DNA from: Neisseria sp.
GTDB lineage: Bacteria > Pseudomonadota > Gammaproteobacteria > Burkholderiales > Neisseriaceae
Length of the DNA: 64,000 nucleotides
NCBI RefSeq assembly: GCF_030523955.1
Contig: NZ_JAUNHL010000001.1
Location: 55,472-119,471 of the forward strand
Direction of reading: 5' to 3'
Below, in pieces: positions 61,684 through 64,000 of the stretch. The notes beneath the pieces were generated by a model, which was not told the origin of the DNA, did no database searches, and worked only from the letters and a program-made list of their open reading frames with translations. Made by a program: the position numbers and the translations under genes. Numbering within the stretch: position 1 is the stretch's first letter; each line of letters begins with the position of its first letter.

Positions 61684-62862
61684 ATGACTTTGCCCAATCG
61701 TTTTTACTTCACCCTGCCTCTGTTGCTTGCCTTATCCCTGTCGCCGGCCGCACAAGCCAATGCCGGTACCTCATCCGAACCAATAACCCACTCAGCCACG
61801 ACCCAACAAAATATGCGTAAAGAAAGCGGACTCATGTTGGATACCGCCCGCCGCTTCTATCCGGTATCCGTGATCAAAAGTTTTATCGACACCCTCAGCG
61901 CCTCCGGCGGTACTTTTCTGCACCTGCATTTTTCAGATAATGAAAACTTCGCCCTTGAAAGCACTTTGCTCAACCAACGTGCCGAGAATGCCAAGGTCGA
62001 CGAGCAAGGCGTATACATCAATCCGCAAACCAACAAACCCTTTCTGAGCTATCGGCAACTGGATGAAATCAAAGCCTACGCCGCCGTCAAAAACATCGAG
62101 CTGATACCTGAAATCGACAGCCCCGGCCACATGAACGCCATCTTCGACCTGCTCGAACTGCGCCACGGCAAACCTTATGTCGCCTCGCTGCAAGCCCCCG
62201 ACCAACCGGGGCAGCTCGACGTTAGCAACCCCGAAAGCGTGCAACTGATGGAGTCGCTAATAGGAGAAACTGCCGATGCCTTCGGCGCGGCCAGCCGTCA
62301 TTTCCATATCGGCGGCGACGAATTCGCTTACAGCGCCGAGAACAACGGCCAATTCATCGATTACGCCAACCGCCTGGCAGAATACCTTGACGGCAAAGGC
62401 CTGAAAACCCGCATGTGGAACGACGGCATCATTCATTCCACCCTCGACCGCCTCAACCGCAATATTCAAATTACTTATTGGAGCTACGACGGCGACACCC
62501 CCGACCGCGGCACCGCACAATACCGTCGCGAGTTGCGCGCCAGCATGCCCGACCTGCTGGACAAAGGGTTTTCCGTACTGAACTACAATTCCTATTACTT
62601 ATACGTTGTTCCCAAAGACGGCAGCGACAACGGTCACAACAGCCAATACGCCCTGCAAGACATCCGCAACAACTGGTCGCTCGGCGTGTGGGACGGCAAA
62701 AACCACCAAAACGCCGTGAAAGACACCGGCAAAATCGCCGGTTCCGCCCTCTCGATTTGGGGGGAATACAGCGGCTCGCTCAGCGGCGAAAACATTTACG
62801 ATTACACCGCCGACCTGCTGGCCGCCGTGATCCAGAAAACCCAAGCCGACAGCCGGAATTAA
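61684..62862 (+). CDS. dispersin B-like beta-N-acetylglucosaminidase (GH20)
   Basis: A 392-residue secreted hydrolase. A signal peptide (to about ANA at residue 27) is followed by a single GH20 barrel, with catalytic Asp212-Glu213 in FHIGGDEF. From GLMLDTARRFY on, nearly every block matches dispersin B of Aggregatibacter as I recall it: SFIDTLSASGG-FLHLHFSD, YINP-T-KPFLSYRQLD, KGLKTRMWNDG, ITYWSYDGDT, LNYNSYYLYVVPK, SIWGE. Dispersin B cuts poly-beta-1,6-N-acetylglucosamine and detaches biofilm. Substrate here is inferred. No PNAG synthesis genes are in the window. Confidence 0.92.
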   Translation: MTLPNRFYFTLPLLLALSLSPAAQANAGTSSEPITHSATTQQNMRKESGLMLDTARRFYPVSVIKSFIDTLSASGGTFLHLHFSDNENFALESTLLNQRAENAKVDEQGVYINPQTNKPFLSYRQLDEIKAYAAVKNIELIPEIDSPGHMNAIFDLLELRHGKPYVASLQAPDQPGQLDVSNPESVQLMESLIGETADAFGAASRHFHIGGDEFAYSAENNGQFIDYANRLAEYLDGKGLKTRMWNDGIIHSTLDRLNRNIQITYWSYDGDTPDRGTAQYRRELRASMPDLLDKGFSVLNYNSYYLYVVPKDGSDNGHNSQYALQDIRNNWSLGVWDGKNHQNAVKDTGKIAGSALSIWGEYSGSLSGENIYDYTADLLAAVIQKTQADSRN

Positions 62863-62891
62863 TTACCGGCCGCCATCGTTACACAACATCA

Positions 62892-62918
62892 AGAGCGCTT
62901 TTTACCGCGCTCTTTTTT
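62892..62918 (+). terminator. intrinsic terminator after the dispersin gene
   Basis: AGAGCGC and GCGCTCT around an eight-base loop, followed by TTTTT. Confidence 0.88.
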
Positions 62919-63017
62919 GTTATACCGCCCCCGCTTTAAACCAAAGCACTTGACCTTTACCCAAGGTTAAGCTGTAAGCTTGCCGCACTTCATCGATAAA
63001 CCCTCCAAGGAACACCC

Positions 63018-63701
63018 ATGAAAGCCCTATTATTAAGCACGCTGATCTGTGCCTGCGCCCTAGTGCAAGCCGCACCGGCCGCTCATGAACACCAACACGG
63101 GCACAACGCCCACACCATGCATGCCGCCCCGGCTCCCGCCGCCGATGCACCTGCCCATGCGGCAGAATACAACGCCGCCATGATGGGCATACACGAGGAC
63201 ATGATGAAAGGTATCCGCCTGCAAAATCCCGATGCCGCCTTTGCTGCCGGCATGCTGCCGCACCACCAAGGCGCAGTGGAAATGGCACAAATCGAATTGA
63301 AATACGGTACCGACCGCCAGATGCGCCGCTTGGCGAAAGACATCATCCGCGCCCAAAGCGCCGAAATCAAACTGCTGCAATGGTGGTTGTCGAAAAACCC
63401 GTCCCAGCCCGCCGGCAATTACGCGCCGCCCCATGTTGCCGCATACGATGCTTCCATGAAAAGTATGCACGATGACATGATGAAAGGCATCAGCCAACAA
63501 AACCCCGATACTGCCTTTGCCGCCGGCATGCTGCCGCACCACCAGGGCGCGGTAAAAATGGCGGAAATCGAATTGAAATACGGCACCGACAAACGCCTGC
63601 GCGAACTGGCGCAAGACATCATCCGCGCCCAGAATGCCGAAATCGCCTTTATGAAGCGCTGGCTGGAAAAACATTCAGCCGCACCGGCCGCTCACCACTA
63701 A
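63018..63701 (+). CDS. secreted DUF305 protein with two tandem domains
   Basis: A 227-residue protein with a signal peptide (MKALLLSTLICACALVQAAPA), a His/Ala-rich linker (HEHQHGHNAHTMHAA) and two DUF305 units. Each has the family motif FAAGMLPHHQGAV-MA and ends IIRAQ-AEI. DUF305 proteins are four-helix, ferritin-like and have been linked to copper binding; the His/Met-rich linker agrees with this. The two halves are very similar, indicating an internal duplication. Confidence 0.88.
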   Translation: MKALLLSTLICACALVQAAPAAHEHQHGHNAHTMHAAPAPAADAPAHAAEYNAAMMGIHEDMMKGIRLQNPDAAFAAGMLPHHQGAVEMAQIELKYGTDRQMRRLAKDIIRAQSAEIKLLQWWLSKNPSQPAGNYAPPHVAAYDASMKSMHDDMMKGISQQNPDTAFAAGMLPHHQGAVKMAEIELKYGTDKRLRELAQDIIRAQNAEIAFMKRWLEKHSAAPAAHH

Positions 63702-63714
63702 GCCGTAAATACAC

Positions 63715-63752
63715 CATGCCTGTCTGAAAAGCTTTTTCAGACAGGCATTTCT
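63715..63752 (+). terminator. uptake-sequence terminator after the DUF305 gene
   Basis: ATGCCTGTCTGAAAA and TTTTTCAGACAGGCAT around a three-base loop, then TTT. Confidence 0.85.
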
Positions 63753-63846
63753 CTTATTTACCCATAATTATTTACTCAGCCTGATTATTAATTTCATTCA
63801 TACAACTATGCAAATTTATCGTTTGCCCACTTTGCAAAAAAGCGTC

Positions 63847-63859
63847 ATGATGCCATCAT
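63847..63859. promoter_or_regulatory. palindrome upstream of metE
   Basis: ATGATG-C-CATCAT is a perfect 13-base palindrome 53 bases upstream of metE. It does not match the enteric MetR consensus TGAA-N5-TTCA. TTGCAA at 63859-63864 could be a -35 box. Confidence 0.35.
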
Positions 63860-63911
63860 TGCAAATTGTGTTAACGATGTATCACCAGATTCACCAACAG
63901 GAGCTATCCCC

Positions 63912-64000
63912 ATGAATACTTTTCACCTGTCCGGCTATCCGCGCGTCGGCGCGAAGCGCGAACTGAAATTTGCTGTCGAAGCCTTTTGGAAAGGCGCGAA
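63912..64000 (+). CDS. metE: cobalamin-independent methionine synthase, N-terminus only
   Basis: 29 codons are visible ([20 protein letters not shown], then AVEAFWKG), matching the start of MetE, where the folate-binding N-terminal barrel begins with a GYPRVG/GFPRVG motif. GGAG lies upstream. MetE transfers a methyl group from methyltetrahydropteroyl-triglutamate to homocysteine. The rest lies beyond the window. Probably activated by the MetR encoded at 58216-59148. Confidence 0.93.
   Translation, partial: MNTFHLSGYPRVGAKRELKFAVEAFWKGA

Overview
The window comes from a member of the Neisseriaceae, very probably a Neisseria species outside the meningitidis/gonorrhoeae group. The main evidence is the density of DNA uptake sequences (DUS) in two dialects, GCCGTCTGAA and TGCCTGTCTGAA. 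The second matches what I remember as the N. wadsworthii-type dialect. dRS3 repeats, an FrpC-like RTX protein, and purB, waaA, metR and metE homologues fit the same lineage. Core genes are GC-rich; several inserted genes are strikingly AT-rich.

Region 1 (1-25,262): a complete aryl-polyene pigment locus on the minus strand, running from apeC (24.5 kb) down to apeR (cut at position 1), with a divergent 4'-phosphopantetheinyl transferase at the right. Between apeL and apeM sits a dialkylresorcinol (dar) module: darA, darB, a hypothetical gene, a BtrH-like protein, an ABC exporter, an extra carrier protein and an extra ketosynthase pair. The predicted product is a flexirubin-like aryl-polyene/dialkylresorcinol ester of the outer membrane. 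An unrelated AT-rich DUF4238 gene interrupts the operon.

Region 2 (25.3-30.6 kb): rtcB-prfH (RNA repair and rescue of damaged ribosomes) behind a roughly 320-nt leader that contains a 17-codon ORF, then a sulfate-binding lipoprotein and purB.

Region 3 (30.6-37.5 kb): a tandemly duplicated FrpC-like cassette. Copy 1 is broken by an amber codon and truncated. Copy 2 is an intact 1083-residue RTX protein with a self-processing module. Each copy is preceded by a different AT-rich small membrane-protein gene.

Region 4 (37.5-48.7 kb): yccS-like, waaA, a LytTR response regulator, initiator tRNA, and hrpA split in two by an alpha/beta hydrolase gene, followed by vapBC and a second, diverged copy of the hrpA 3' end.

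Region 5 (48.7-57.0 kb): a defence island. It holds a DRT2-like antiviral reverse transcriptase with a structured non-coding region upstream, two fragments of a ppc 3' end, a pRiA4b-family gene, and a decayed type I-C CRISPR-Cas locus. Only a cas7 remnant, cas4, cas1, cas2 and a 14-repeat array remain, with an HNH-type gene between cas4 and cas1.

Region 6 (57.0-64.0 kb): nitronate monooxygenase-like, MetR, a BCCT transporter, a close dispersin B homologue, a duplicated DUF305 protein and the start of metE.

All assignments come from reading the sequence and from memory of protein families; no database search was run.
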